A DNA stretch of 64,000 bases from Puteibacter caeruleilacunae (GTDB lineage: Bacteria; Bacteroidota; Bacteroidia; Bacteroidales; Prolixibacteraceae), in the NCBI GenBank assembly GCA_005217565.1, contig SJCO01000007.1, forward strand, positions 248,001 through 312,000, read 5' to 3'. The notes below the pieces were generated by a model, which saw nothing but the letters and a program-made list of their open reading frames with translations, was not told the origin of the DNA and made no database searches. Positions within the stretch are counted from its first letter, which is position 1, and each line of letters begins with the position of its first letter. The position numbers were made by a program, and so were the translations under genes. Of the stretch, positions 1 to 8,641 are shown in pieces.

Positions 1-344
1 CAGATAAAAATGCTGTAAAGGGACAAACAAAAGATATGTGGTTTAAACCAGGTGATGAAAATAAGATTTATCACACAGTGAATGTACCAGCTTCGGCATA
101 TACCATTTTAGACTATCCTTCAACAAAAACCACTTATAAAACCGACTATATTAAGCTAAGTAATTTATGTATTAATTATAAACTACCCAAGGCCATAATA
201 GATAAGACCAATGGCGTAATTCGATATGCCAGTCTTTCAATTCAAGGGCAGAATATTTGGAAATTTCAAAGAGAACGGGATAAAGCTTCGTTAAGAGGAG
301 TTGAACAACCAATAATAACAATGGGAGCAAATGTTACCTTTTAA
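1..344 (+). CDS. SusC/RagA-type TonB-dependent receptor, C-terminal end (partial)
   Basis: The frame is open from the first bases of the window, so this is the 3' end of a longer gene. The visible ~114 residues carry the pattern of the last beta-strands of SusC/RagA outer-membrane receptors: a DYIKLSNLCINYKLP segment (the usual R/DYIRLKNVSLSYNLP strand), an LSIQGQNIWKF strand, and a terminal strand ending in Phe. SusC proteins are TonB-energised barrels that import ligands captured by the partner SusD lipoprotein. The next gene is a SusD homologue 7 nt downstream, which supports the assignment. Substrate cannot be read from this fragment, but the downstream peptidase, ChaN and PepSY genes point to an iron- or haem-related ligand rather than a glycan. 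Confidence 0.85.
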   Translation, partial: DKNAVKGQTKDMWFKPGDENKIYHTVNVPASAYTILDYPSTKTTYKTDYIKLSNLCINYKLPKAIIDKTNGVIRYASLSIQGQNIWKFQRERDKASLRGVEQPIITMGANVTF

Positions 345-351
345 ATCTGCA

Positions 352-1743
352 ATGATGATTAATCGAATTACACAATTTATAATACTTGCATTATTAACAA
401 GCTGCAGTCTTGATATCCCTCTTGAAGATCAGGTATCAGGAGATGACGCTATTGACACACCCGAAGCAGCACGCGAAGCTCTAAATGCGGCCTACAATTC
501 ATTGAACTTTGATCCAGTGAATTTCTCATTATTAGCCGATGATTTTATGCCAACATATCTGATTAGTAGGGATCAGTCGACCAAGAAATTCTATAACTGG
601 GATGCCATAGAATTAGCCCGGTTCGCTGATAATTTATGGAGCGATCATTATCACACGATAGCCCAAATTAATACAGTGCTGGAATCAAAACAATATATGA
701 TACTTGATAATGAACAGGATGTTGCAAAATGGGAAAAAGTTGAAGGGGAAGCCTACGCATTGAAAGCTATGATCTATCAAGAATTATTAGATCTTTTCGC
801 AGATAATGTGGCAGATAAAGGAATAATCCTAAAGGATAAAGTTGAACTTGAATTTTTGAAACGTTCATCAATTGCAGCATGTGAAGAAAAGATCCTTGAT
901 TTGTTAACGAAAGCTAAGAAGCTGTTAAAGTCAAAAGAGATAAATAAGAATTACCTTAGCTATGATGCATGTCTGGTTTTACAGGCAAGATATTTACTTA
1001 CTCATGAAAAATTTAGCGATGTAATCACCACTCTTGAAGAGATAACCAAAAATAGAGGCTACGATGGTGGGAAAGATTCAAAAAATTATCAGTCACTATG
1101 GACAGATAAGGATAGTGAAGAGAAAGTGTTTACCAAGAGTAATGATTTTCTATTTCCATTAACAAAATTAATCGATACTCCCACAAATGGAGATTATGTT
1201 GTGGTGTCTTCATCAGTTAATTTCGAGGAAGGTGATATTAGAAATGATATTACTATTATACCCTTTCTTATGAAAAAGAATGGAAGCGATAAGCTCATCA
1301 GATCACTTATTGGCAAATATCGTTCTTCAGTAAACGATTATGAGCCTAAAGACATTAATTGCATACGATTGGCCGAAGTATATTTCATTATGGCAGAAAG
1401 CTATGCTCGCTTGAATAATGTTGCAAAGGGTGTGGCAATAATGAATGTATTGCTGGAAAATAGAGGAGCACAATTGCTTGATTCAAACATGAAATCACAA
1501 CAGTTACTATCAAAGATTATTGAAGAGAAACAAAAAGAGTTTGTTGGGGAAGGCATTCGTTTTTATGACATAAAAAGGTGGGGAATGAGTTTAGACCGTT
1601 ATAATGTTGATTCGAAAAATATCAGCAGAACAATCCAGTCAAACGATTTTCGCTGGGTATTACCAATACCTATATCAGAGATAAAACAAAATAAAGAGAT
1701 AAAACAAAATCCAGGATGGGAATCCGTGTTGGGTAATTACTAA
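352..1743 (+). CDS. SusD/RagB-family outer-membrane lipoprotein
   Basis: Partner of the SusC-type receptor; SusD lids capture ligand at the cell surface. I prefer the start at 352, giving 463 residues. It begins directly with a lipoprotein signal (MMINRITQFIILALLTSCS, lipobox LLTSC) and avoids overlap with susC, whereas the upstream in-frame ATG at 331 lies inside susC and adds seven unneeded residues. The body shows SusD features: an early ALNAAYNSL helix, TPR-like helices, and a C-terminal EKQKEFVGEGIRFYDIKRWG segment followed by WVLPIPISEI, close to the RagB C-terminal signature (EERRRELAFEG.R..DLRRW ... LPIP..E). No glycoside hydrolase or transglutaminase-type sugar gene is nearby, so the usual polysaccharide reading is not supported. 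Confidence 0.9.
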   Translation: MMINRITQFIILALLTSCSLDIPLEDQVSGDDAIDTPEAAREALNAAYNSLNFDPVNFSLLADDFMPTYLISRDQSTKKFYNWDAIELARFADNLWSDHYHTIAQINTVLESKQYMILDNEQDVAKWEKVEGEAYALKAMIYQELLDLFADNVADKGIILKDKVELEFLKRSSIAACEEKILDLLTKAKKLLKSKEINKNYLSYDACLVLQARYLLTHEKFSDVITTLEEITKNRGYDGGKDSKNYQSLWTDKDSEEKVFTKSNDFLFPLTKLIDTPTNGDYVVVSSSVNFEEGDIRNDITIIPFLMKKNGSDKLIRSLIGKYRSSVNDYEPKDINCIRLAEVYFIMAESYARLNNVAKGVAIMNVLLENRGAQLLDSNMKSQQLLSKIIEEKQKEFVGEGIRFYDIKRWGMSLDRYNVDSKNISRTIQSNDFRWVLPIPISEIKQNKEIKQNPGWESVLGNY

Positions 1744-1768
1744 TTATTATAAATTTCAATATAAAATT

Positions 1769-2959
1769 ATGAAACATTTAAAGTGCATAATAATGTTGAG
1801 CATTGTATTAGGGGCTTTTGCTTCCTGTAGTGATAACAATGATGATTATGAAGGGATTAATGAAGTCTTTCTGCTTGCTGACGGTGAAAAGACATTAATT
1901 GAATCGGAGGAGAAGATAATTGATATTACTGTGCAACTAACCAGAAGCATGAAAGAAGATATTAGTTTAACATTCGAGTTCGTAAATAAAACTTCTGACA
2001 TTCAAAATATTCTTGAATTAGAGAATAATCCAGTGTTAGTTAAGGCGGGAGAAAATACTGCCAAACTAAAGGTTAAGTCGCAATTGAAAGAGGTGTTAGC
2101 ACAAAACACTGTGTTTGCAATACAATTGGCTTCAAGTTCTAACCAAGATATTATTTTGAATACTCCACTGGAATTAACGGTTAAGCCTGATCCTAAATTT
2201 ACAGCGCTAACAGAAGACCAAGTGAATTTGCTAAATACATATAAGAACAATGGTTTGGACCTGAATCCCTGGATTGGAATTATTCCGGTTGAAGTGAAAA
2301 TCACGTTCCCTGGAGGAGGATATTTAGGTCCCTTCACTGAAAAATATGAAAGAGTGATTAATGGAAAAACGATTATTACTCTGAGTGAACATGCAACAGC
2401 CAATACACCAGCTCTGGTTATGACTGAAAATGCGATGGGATTGGAAGAATACATTTATGAAATATTAAAGCAGGAAACCATTTTAGACACGGAATTCTGG
2501 ACAGAACAGCCAATGCCACAACAAACAATGCAACTTATTAATTTAAGTTCCAGTAGTGAAGAAACCTTCAAATTAGCTTTGGATAGCTTGGTATTCGATA
2601 AAGATAAAAAGTCAATAAATTTTGTTCGTTCTGACAAAGCAAAAGATAGCTATGGAGATCATATTGCTGCTGTAGGTTTCGATTATCAATATTCAGCATG
2701 GGATAGAATGAAAAAGCTAATTGATGAGGGCAATCAAGATGCTATTGATGCTGACGAGCAAGGTGGATCTGTAAATCCTGACAACTATATTAATATTACA
2801 GCTATAGACGAAGATGGCTGGTATGAGTCAAATTGGATTGAGACAAGCTCTTCATTCAATAATGAAACAGGAGAAATGAAATTTGTTTTCAATTTTGATC
2901 ACGCAAATGCAGGTGATTACATCAAGGCTGAGGTTACTTTTACCTCTCCACTGAAATAA
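1769..2959 (+). CDS. Exported lipoprotein of the SusCD locus (possibly DUF4929-like)
   Basis: A 396-residue protein with a lipoprotein signal (MKHLKCIIMLSIVLGAFASCSD, lipobox AFASC). It starts 25 nt after susD and so is probably co-transcribed. The N-terminal ~100 residues look like a beta-sandwich (alternating strands such as IIDITVQLTRSM and SLTFEFVN) of the kind found in accessory surface lipoproteins of SusCD loci. The rest has long beta strands and acidic loops. I do not recognise a firm family; size and position fit the DUF4929-type lipoproteins of Bacteroidota. A role as a surface ligand-binding accessory is inference from position only. A strong terminator follows it. Confidence 0.6.
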   Translation: MKHLKCIIMLSIVLGAFASCSDNNDDYEGINEVFLLADGEKTLIESEEKIIDITVQLTRSMKEDISLTFEFVNKTSDIQNILELENNPVLVKAGENTAKLKVKSQLKEVLAQNTVFAIQLASSSNQDIILNTPLELTVKPDPKFTALTEDQVNLLNTYKNNGLDLNPWIGIIPVEVKITFPGGGYLGPFTEKYERVINGKTIITLSEHATANTPALVMTENAMGLEEYIYEILKQETILDTEFWTEQPMPQQTMQLINLSSSSEETFKLALDSLVFDKDKKSINFVRSDKAKDSYGDHIAAVGFDYQYSAWDRMKKLIDEGNQDAIDADEQGGSVNPDNYINITAIDEDGWYESNWIETSSSFNNETGEMKFVFNFDHANAGDYIKAEVTFTSPLK

Positions 2960-2994
2960 CCTGTTTAACAGATTTACTAAACAAATCTAATTTC

Positions 2995-3025
2995 AACATT
3001 CCCTTATTATTAAGGGAATGTTTTT
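2995..3025 (+). terminator. Intrinsic terminator after the SusCD-lipoprotein genes
   Basis: Perfect 12-bp stem (2995-3006 with 3011-3022) with a TTAT loop, ending in a T5 run. It separates the surface-binding genes from the M16 peptidase gene, which begins 30 nt later, so the peptidase either depends on partial read-through or has its own promoter. Confidence 0.85.
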
Positions 3026-3054
3026 GCATTTATTAATGGTATTAAAAAGATAGA

Positions 3055-5871
3055 ATGATCGTGAAATCAATTATTAGATATTTTCTTCTACTACTGCTTA
3101 TTGCAACTTTTCGTATCACTTATGCTCAACAATTGAATGATAGCATACCATTACCTACACACGTGGTTTCGGGGAAATTACCTACCGGATTGAAATACAT
3201 AATTCATCCTAATAAGAATTCATCACAAAAGGTAGAGCTCAGAATGGTTGTTGGCATTGGATCTATTGTTGAAAATGCAGATGAAAGGGGAATGGCACAC
3301 CTACTGGAACATATGGCTTTTAAAGGCAGCAAGAATTTTCCTGGAGACTCCATTGTGGAATCATTAAGAAGTTTGGGGATAAAATATGGATTTGACTTGA
3401 ATGCATATACTGGCTATGATAAAACAGTCTTCATTTTGCCTATACCTACTGACCAACCTGATAATGTCGATTTAGGACTCAAAATTATCTATGATTGGGC
3501 AAACAACCTATCCCTACTACCTGCGGCGATTAGGGATGAAAAGAAAGTTGTTTATCAGGAAATAAAAGATCATGTCCCGATAGATGATTTTGCAGAATTT
3601 AAACTGGAAGATAGTCGATATGCCAATATGATCGCTATCGGAAATGGGGAACAGGTAAAAAGAATAACTCCAGACAAGTTAAAAGAATTTTACAACTGTT
3701 GGTATCGACCTGACTTAATAACTCTAATTGCTGTAGGTGACTTAAATCCGATAGAATTAGAGAAGAAAATAATAGAGCAATTTGCAGATTTTAAGTCTAG
3801 AGGGAAAGCTCATAAACGAGTAAATTATGAGCTGCCAACCAAAGGAAAAACACTCTTAAAAACAGTAGAGGATACAACAATTTATAATGATAAAATTGAG
3901 CTCATTTTCCCTGTAAAAGATCAAGCAATTGAAACATTCAGTAATTTAAAGAATAAACTGGTTACTAAAGTATTTACTCATTTAGTAAACGAAAGACTTA
4001 AGGCAGATTCATGCATCGATTGTAGCTTTACAAACTCTTGGTATCTGAGCAATAATGCCCACGCTGTATTTTCATTAGATGGAGACAACGGAGCAGAATT
4101 ACTTCGCGGGATTTATAAAATTGGAGAACATCTGGCCCGCATTCGTGAGTATGGTTTTGGTGAAAAAGAGTTAGACGCAGCCTATCAGAATTATCGAGGA
4201 AGACTTTCAGATGATAACCTGCAATTCTCTTCAGGCTACTGGTGTGATAATTATATCGATATGGCTATAACCGGAGATCGATACGTAAGTAATCAAGTAA
4301 AAAAAACATTCTTTGAAAAGCATTTACCCTCTATTGGAAATGATGAATTGAGTAAAGAGATAACTCACTTTATAAACAAAACCAGCAAACTGTTTGTATG
4401 TGCAAGGTTCAATCCTAATAAAACGGAGGGATATACTCTTGAGGAGATCATTCAAGCATGGAAAAAAGGTTTGAAAAGCAGAACATCTCCCTATATTTTC
4501 AAAGAAAAAGATACAGGAACAAATGAGGTGAAAAAGATATCAGATTTTGTTGTAGTACCGTCGCAAGAAGGAAAAATTGCCCAAGAAAAGTTTCTCTCTA
4601 ATCTTGGAGTGAAAGAATTAATTCTGGATAATGGAATAAAAGTTGCTTTTAAAGTGACAAATTCACAAGATAAGAACATTGAAATGTCGATGTTTTCCAG
4701 GGGAGGATTATCAACTTTACCAGATAGTTTATACCATTATTATGAAGGAACCGCTGCTTATGTTGATATGGGAGGAGCAGGAGAGTATACAGCTTCGCAA
4801 TTAAGCGATATAATGTATGATCTTGATATTTCTATTTCTACATTGATTGCAGATTATTATCACATGCTTTATGGAAGTTCTTCATCTGGAAATCTGGAGG
4901 ATCTTTTAAAGTTATTTTATCTCAAAATAACAGCACCGGGTAAAGATTATGAGGATTTTGAAGAAGTTATAACTTCAGAGGCTGAAGATTATGGAAGTCC
5001 AAATCCTTTGTTAGCAGCCTTAAACAGATCTCCTGGTAGGATTCTGCAAAAGAAAATATCAACATATTCGGGAGCCATTCCTGTTAATACACGTCAATTC
5101 AAATCGGGATCGGATATCAAACAAATGAACCTTGATAGTATAACTTCCTTTTATTCCTCATTATTTACAAAAACAAAAGGAACAACATTGCTTATATGTG
5201 GCAATTTAGATGAAGCAAATGCTATAAAACTTGTTAAAAAGTATATTGGAACATTACCTAAAACGGATATTAAAAACAGATGTCGGTTTATGGGAGGATG
5301 TTTTCCGTCGGGTATACATCGAGATACAATTATTGATCCGGATAATACCAGACCACAAATGACTTATCTTATTCATGGAGATTACACCCACTCATTAAAG
5401 GAGACTTTGATCTTTAAGATTATGAGAGATATAATACAGAATAGATTGGTTAAAAGGTTACGTGAAGAAAATGGATTGGTTTATTCCCCATACGTGACGG
5501 TTAATTATACTTCATATCCAAGAGAATACTATTGTTTTCAAATAGATTATTCATGTGATAAAAGCAATATTACACATTTGGAAGATCTGCTTTTTTCTGA
5601 GTTAACCGACTTAGCCGAACATGCAGTATCAGCGACAGAATTGGCAAAGATTACTCAGTCATTCTTGGTTACGAAACGAGATGTGCTAACATTAGATAAT
5701 TATTCAGCTTGGAGGAAGAAACTACAAGAGATCTATCTTGAGGAAAATAGCATTAATAGTTTTGACAAATATGATCAAATTATTCGATCAATTACTCCTT
5801 TAGATTTAAAGGAGGCATTTAATCGCTACACTAATAATAAAAGATATACTGTCTTAGGTATTTCAAATTAG
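3055..5871 (+). CDS. M16 family (pitrilysin/PqqL-type) zinc peptidase, two-lobed
   Basis: 938 residues with a signal peptide (MIVKSIIRYFLLLLLIATFRITYA). The inverted zinc motif HxxEH is intact as H82-L-L-E85-H86, inside GMAHLLEHMAFKGS, and the third ligand is expected ~76 residues on, at E162 or E169 in DEKKVVYQEI. The chain contains the full set of four M16 repeats: an active N-terminal half and a second half (from about residue 510, VKELILDNGIKVAFK) that lacks the zinc site, ending with the LREENGLVYSPYV substrate-binding type motif near residue 805. Length matches E. coli PqqL and Pectobacterium FusC, periplasmic proteases linked to iron acquisition. Position between a SusCD system and chaN/PepSY genes suggests it cuts an imported protein or peptide. 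Confidence 0.9.
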   Translation: MIVKSIIRYFLLLLLIATFRITYAQQLNDSIPLPTHVVSGKLPTGLKYIIHPNKNSSQKVELRMVVGIGSIVENADERGMAHLLEHMAFKGSKNFPGDSIVESLRSLGIKYGFDLNAYTGYDKTVFILPIPTDQPDNVDLGLKIIYDWANNLSLLPAAIRDEKKVVYQEIKDHVPIDDFAEFKLEDSRYANMIAIGNGEQVKRITPDKLKEFYNCWYRPDLITLIAVGDLNPIELEKKIIEQFADFKSRGKAHKRVNYELPTKGKTLLKTVEDTTIYNDKIELIFPVKDQAIETFSNLKNKLVTKVFTHLVNERLKADSCIDCSFTNSWYLSNNAHAVFSLDGDNGAELLRGIYKIGEHLARIREYGFGEKELDAAYQNYRGRLSDDNLQFSSGYWCDNYIDMAITGDRYVSNQVKKTFFEKHLPSIGNDELSKEITHFINKTSKLFVCARFNPNKTEGYTLEEIIQAWKKGLKSRTSPYIFKEKDTGTNEVKKISDFVVVPSQEGKIAQEKFLSNLGVKELILDNGIKVAFKVTNSQDKNIEMSMFSRGGLSTLPDSLYHYYEGTAAYVDMGGAGEYTASQLSDIMYDLDISISTLIADYYHMLYGSSSSGNLEDLLKLFYLKITAPGKDYEDFEEVITSEAEDYGSPNPLLAALNRSPGRILQKKISTYSGAIPVNTRQFKSGSDIKQMNLDSITSFYSSLFTKTKGTTLLICGNLDEANAIKLVKKYIGTLPKTDIKNRCRFMGGCFPSGIHRDTIIDPDNTRPQMTYLIHGDYTHSLKETLIFKIMRDIIQNRLVKRLREENGLVYSPYVTVNYTSYPREYYCFQIDYSCDKSNITHLEDLLFSELTDLAEHAVSATELAKITQSFLVTKRDVLTLDNYSAWRKKLQEIYLEENSINSFDKYDQIIRSITPLDLKEAFNRYTNNKRYTVLGISN

Positions 5872-5922
5872 TCTATCGCCTAGATTGAGATAATAAAGAA
5901 CATGACATATAAAAAAAATAAT

Positions 5923-6789
5923 ATGAATAAAGTTTTTACGAGATCACTAGTATGCATGGTGTTTGCGCTAGTGGCCTTTAAATCAGATAAACCTGCATAT
6001 TTACTTTATAATAGTAAAGGTAAAAACATCAAATATGAGCAAATGATTAATGAATTGGCCAACGCTGATGTCGTATTTTTTGGAGAATATCATAATAATC
6101 CAATTTCTCATTGGTTAGAATATGAAGTGACAAAATCATTGCACCAAATGAAAAAAGGTAATATTATTATGGGTGCAGAAATGTTTGAAACAGATAATCA
6201 GCTGATTTTAGATGAATATTTAATGGATCAAATATCAATGGGTAAGTTTGAAGAAGAGTGCAGACTATGGGGTAATTACAGTACTGATTATGATCCGTTG
6301 GTAACACTTGCCAAAGATTCCTCTATTCATTTAGTTGCAACCAATATTCCTCGTAGATATGCTGATATAGTTCATAAAAAAGGATTAGAACAGTTAAATG
6401 AGCTAAGCTCTACAGCGAAAGATTTTTTTGCTCCTCTACCAATTGAAATAGAGCCTGACTCTATTTTAAAAGATCAGTTAGGAATTATGAGTGCTTTGAG
6501 TAAAAATCCTGTGAACGTAGCTAAGGCTCAAGCAATAAAAGATGCTACCATGGCCTACTTTATATCTAAAAACCTAAAAAAAGATCAACTATTTATTCAT
6601 TATAATGGAAGTTTCCATTCAGACGGGAAAGAGGGAATAATAAAATATCTAAACAGATATAAAAAAGGTTTAAAAATAAAAAATATAACGACTGTGCAAC
6701 AGGAAGATATAAGTAGACTCGATAGTACTTACCATGATCAAGCTGATTATGTTATCTGTGTTACAGAATCAATGACAAGAACATATTAA
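5923..6789 (+). CDS. ChaN/Tiki-superfamily haem-binding-type protein
   Basis: A protein of about 288 residues. I prefer the ATG at 5923 over 5902 because it begins directly with a signal-like segment (MNKVFTRSLVCMVFALVAF). The ChaN (DUF399) domain is clear: a GEYH motif in VVFFGEYHNN, GAEMFE about 45 residues later, and a C-terminal HYNGSFHSDG with paired histidines. ChaN-family proteins bind haem and belong with iron-acquisition systems; the wider Tiki superfamily also includes proteases, so an enzymatic role is not excluded. It follows the M16 gene by about 50 nt and precedes the PepSY gene, fitting a shared role in handling an imported iron or haem ligand. Confidence 0.85.
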   Translation: MNKVFTRSLVCMVFALVAFKSDKPAYLLYNSKGKNIKYEQMINELANADVVFFGEYHNNPISHWLEYEVTKSLHQMKKGNIIMGAEMFETDNQLILDEYLMDQISMGKFEEECRLWGNYSTDYDPLVTLAKDSSIHLVATNIPRRYADIVHKKGLEQLNELSSTAKDFFAPLPIEIEPDSILKDQLGIMSALSKNPVNVAKAQAIKDATMAYFISKNLKKDQLFIHYNGSFHSDGKEGIIKYLNRYKKGLKIKNITTVQQEDISRLDSTYHDQADYVICVTESMTRTY

Positions 6790-6801
6790 ACTATAACGTG
6801 A

Positions 6802-6894
6802 TAAAACGAACATGAGTTTTGATCATTATTAAAATTCACACTTTATATCACTTTGTGAGAGTGATGAGGATGACTAGAATTTATGTTCGTTTTA
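6802..6894. promoter_or_regulatory. Widely spaced perfect 12-bp inverted repeat between chaN-like and PepSY genes
   Basis: TAAAACGAACAT at 6802-6813 is exactly repeated in inverse orientation (ATGTTCGTTTTA) at 6883-6894, 69 nt apart. A smaller hairpin, ATCACT/AGTGAT (6847-6852 with 6860-6865), sits between the arms. There is no T-tract, so it is not a typical terminator. It may be a regulator binding pair controlling the PepSY gene at 6944, or a long-range RNA stem. An iron-responsive role is inference from the neighbours. Confidence 0.5.
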
Positions 6895-6943
6895 GGTTAT
6901 ATTCAAATTTTTTGAAGATTTAGAAATCAAAAGACTTTAACAT

Positions 6944-8497
6944 ATGAAAAAGAGAATTTACAAAATCAGCCGATGGATTCATAAGTATTTTGGATTAATT
7001 GTTCTTCTCTTTATGAGCTGGATGAGTCTCACAGGGATTTTTTTAAATCATCCCGAACTCATTGAGAATGTTTCTGTAAAAAAATCTATGGTTCCTCTAC
7101 AATACAAACCAACAAACTGGAATCGTTCCAGTTTAAAAGGAATTGTATACATGGAGGAGTGTCTGTTGATTTATGGGAGACAAGGTGTTTTTCGGTCGAA
7201 AGATAATGCAAAGTCTCTAAAACCATTTATGAATGGTGAGTTTCCAAAATCAGCATATGGAAAACGTACAAATTATATGTTTTATTCTTCGCAAAGGAAA
7301 ACGCTACTTTGTGCAACTAATCAGGGGTGTTTGTTTTTTGATTTCAAACATGGTGTATGGAAAAAGGTGTTGATTCCCTCTGGAGATAGAGAAATAACTA
7401 AGATTCTGGAGACAGATCAACACCTCTTGCTAATTTCTAAATCGGAAGTCTTAAAATTGGAGCGAATTTCTGATGTATGGACAACAAAAAAGCTAAAATT
7501 AACAAGATTAGAGCCTAATACTCATATTAGTTTAATTCAAATGTTTTTTGAACTACATGATGGTTCTATTTGGGGATTAACAGGACGTTTGATTTGGGAT
7601 GTTGCAGCATTAATTCTCCTCTTTTTATGTATCTCAGCCTTTTATATATGGTATTTCCCTAAAAAATGGAAACGCCAATATAAAAGAAAAGGTATAAGAG
7701 CTTCCAAAAGGGAAAAAACCGTCCGGAGCTTCTATTTCAGACACCATAAGAAATTAGGATGGTATTTTGCTTTCTTATTAGTAATTATAACCATTACAGG
7801 GATGTTTTTAAATCCAATCTTAATGATGACATTACTAAATGGGAAAGTAAATTATAAATATTACCCTGCAACAAGAAATAAAAATCAATGGAACCATAAG
7901 ATTCGAAATGCTTTATATGATACGGAGAAAAAGCAACTCGTTCTGGATTGCACTGATGGTGTTTGGTCAGGCAACTATAATGTCAGTAAAGAGTTTAGTA
8001 AAATCAATATACCAGTAACAATCTTTGGTATGGGGACTACCGTTTTTCGTGAAGAAAAGCCAAATGTTTGGTTGGTTGGTTCATTTGGAGGATTGCACCG
8101 AGTTAATATGAAATTAAACAGTTGTGAAAAGGTATTATTAACAGATAAAGATGACTATTCAGGAAGGCCAGCATCAACGTTTGTAACTGCTTATGAAAAA
8201 CTTCCTGATGGAAATCATTATATTCTAGGACATTACAAGGGCATTTGCAACAAAGAAGGAGAGCAGCTCAATGATGTATTGAAAATGCCATCGTTTATTA
8301 GCCAAAAGAGTGAGTTACCTCTTTGGACGTTCATGTTTGAATTACATAATGCTCGATTATTTAGAGGAAACATAGGAGGTTTCTATATTTTAATCATTCC
8401 TCTTGCTGGATTACTTTCTGTTTTTATGTTACTCTCAGGAGTACTGGATTATTGGTTAACCAAACCGACCAAGAGCAAAAAGGTACTCAAACTTTAA
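6944..8497 (+). CDS. PepSY-associated transmembrane protein
   Basis: 517-residue inner-membrane protein of the PepSY_TM type. Four hydrophobic segments are visible: near residues 14-34 (YFGLIVLLFMSWMSLTGIFL), 210-230 (DVAALILLFLCISAFYIWYF), 270-292 (LGWYFAFLLVIITITGMFL) and 480-503 (ILIIPLAGLLSVFMLLSGVL). A soluble domain lies between each pair. The RWIHKYFGL and HHKKLGWY segments match the start of PepSY-associated helices, with histidines that in related proteins are linked to ferric-siderophore or haem reduction. It is the last gene of the presumed uptake locus. Reduction or release of iron at the inner membrane is the likely role, inferred from family and context. Confidence 0.8.
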   Translation: MKKRIYKISRWIHKYFGLIVLLFMSWMSLTGIFLNHPELIENVSVKKSMVPLQYKPTNWNRSSLKGIVYMEECLLIYGRQGVFRSKDNAKSLKPFMNGEFPKSAYGKRTNYMFYSSQRKTLLCATNQGCLFFDFKHGVWKKVLIPSGDREITKILETDQHLLLISKSEVLKLERISDVWTTKKLKLTRLEPNTHISLIQMFFELHDGSIWGLTGRLIWDVAALILLFLCISAFYIWYFPKKWKRQYKRKGIRASKREKTVRSFYFRHHKKLGWYFAFLLVIITITGMFLNPILMMTLLNGKVNYKYYPATRNKNQWNHKIRNALYDTEKKQLVLDCTDGVWSGNYNVSKEFSKINIPVTIFGMGTTVFREEKPNVWLVGSFGGLHRVNMKLNSCEKVLLTDKDDYSGRPASTFVTAYEKLPDGNHYILGHYKGICNKEGEQLNDVLKMPSFISQKSELPLWTFMFELHNARLFRGNIGGFYILIIPLAGLLSVFMLLSGVLDYWLTKPTKSKKVLKL

Positions 8498-8585
8498 AGA
8501 TTGTATAGTTAAGCAATATAATGCTAAAATCATCAGGAAAATATATGAATTAAAAGACTTGTTGTTGTATTGAATAATTACACTT

Positions 8586-8620
8586 AGACAGAGGCAACTC
8601 ACTGGAAATTGCCTCTGTCT
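8586..8620. terminator. Bidirectional hairpin between convergent PepSY gene and mnmE
   Basis: Perfect 12-bp stem AGACAGAGGCAA / TTGCCTCTGTCT (8586-8597 with 8609-8620), 11-nt loop. Located in the 144-nt gap between two convergent genes. T-tracts are weak on both sides, but the stem and placement fit a shared terminator. Confidence 0.75.
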
Positions 8621-8641
8621 ATATGCTGATAAATGTTTTAT

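Noticed and set aside
2002-2454. 150-codon ORF antisense to the SusCD lipoprotein gene
   Set aside because: Shadow frame of a well-supported gene; no domain, no promoter box and low-complexity composition.
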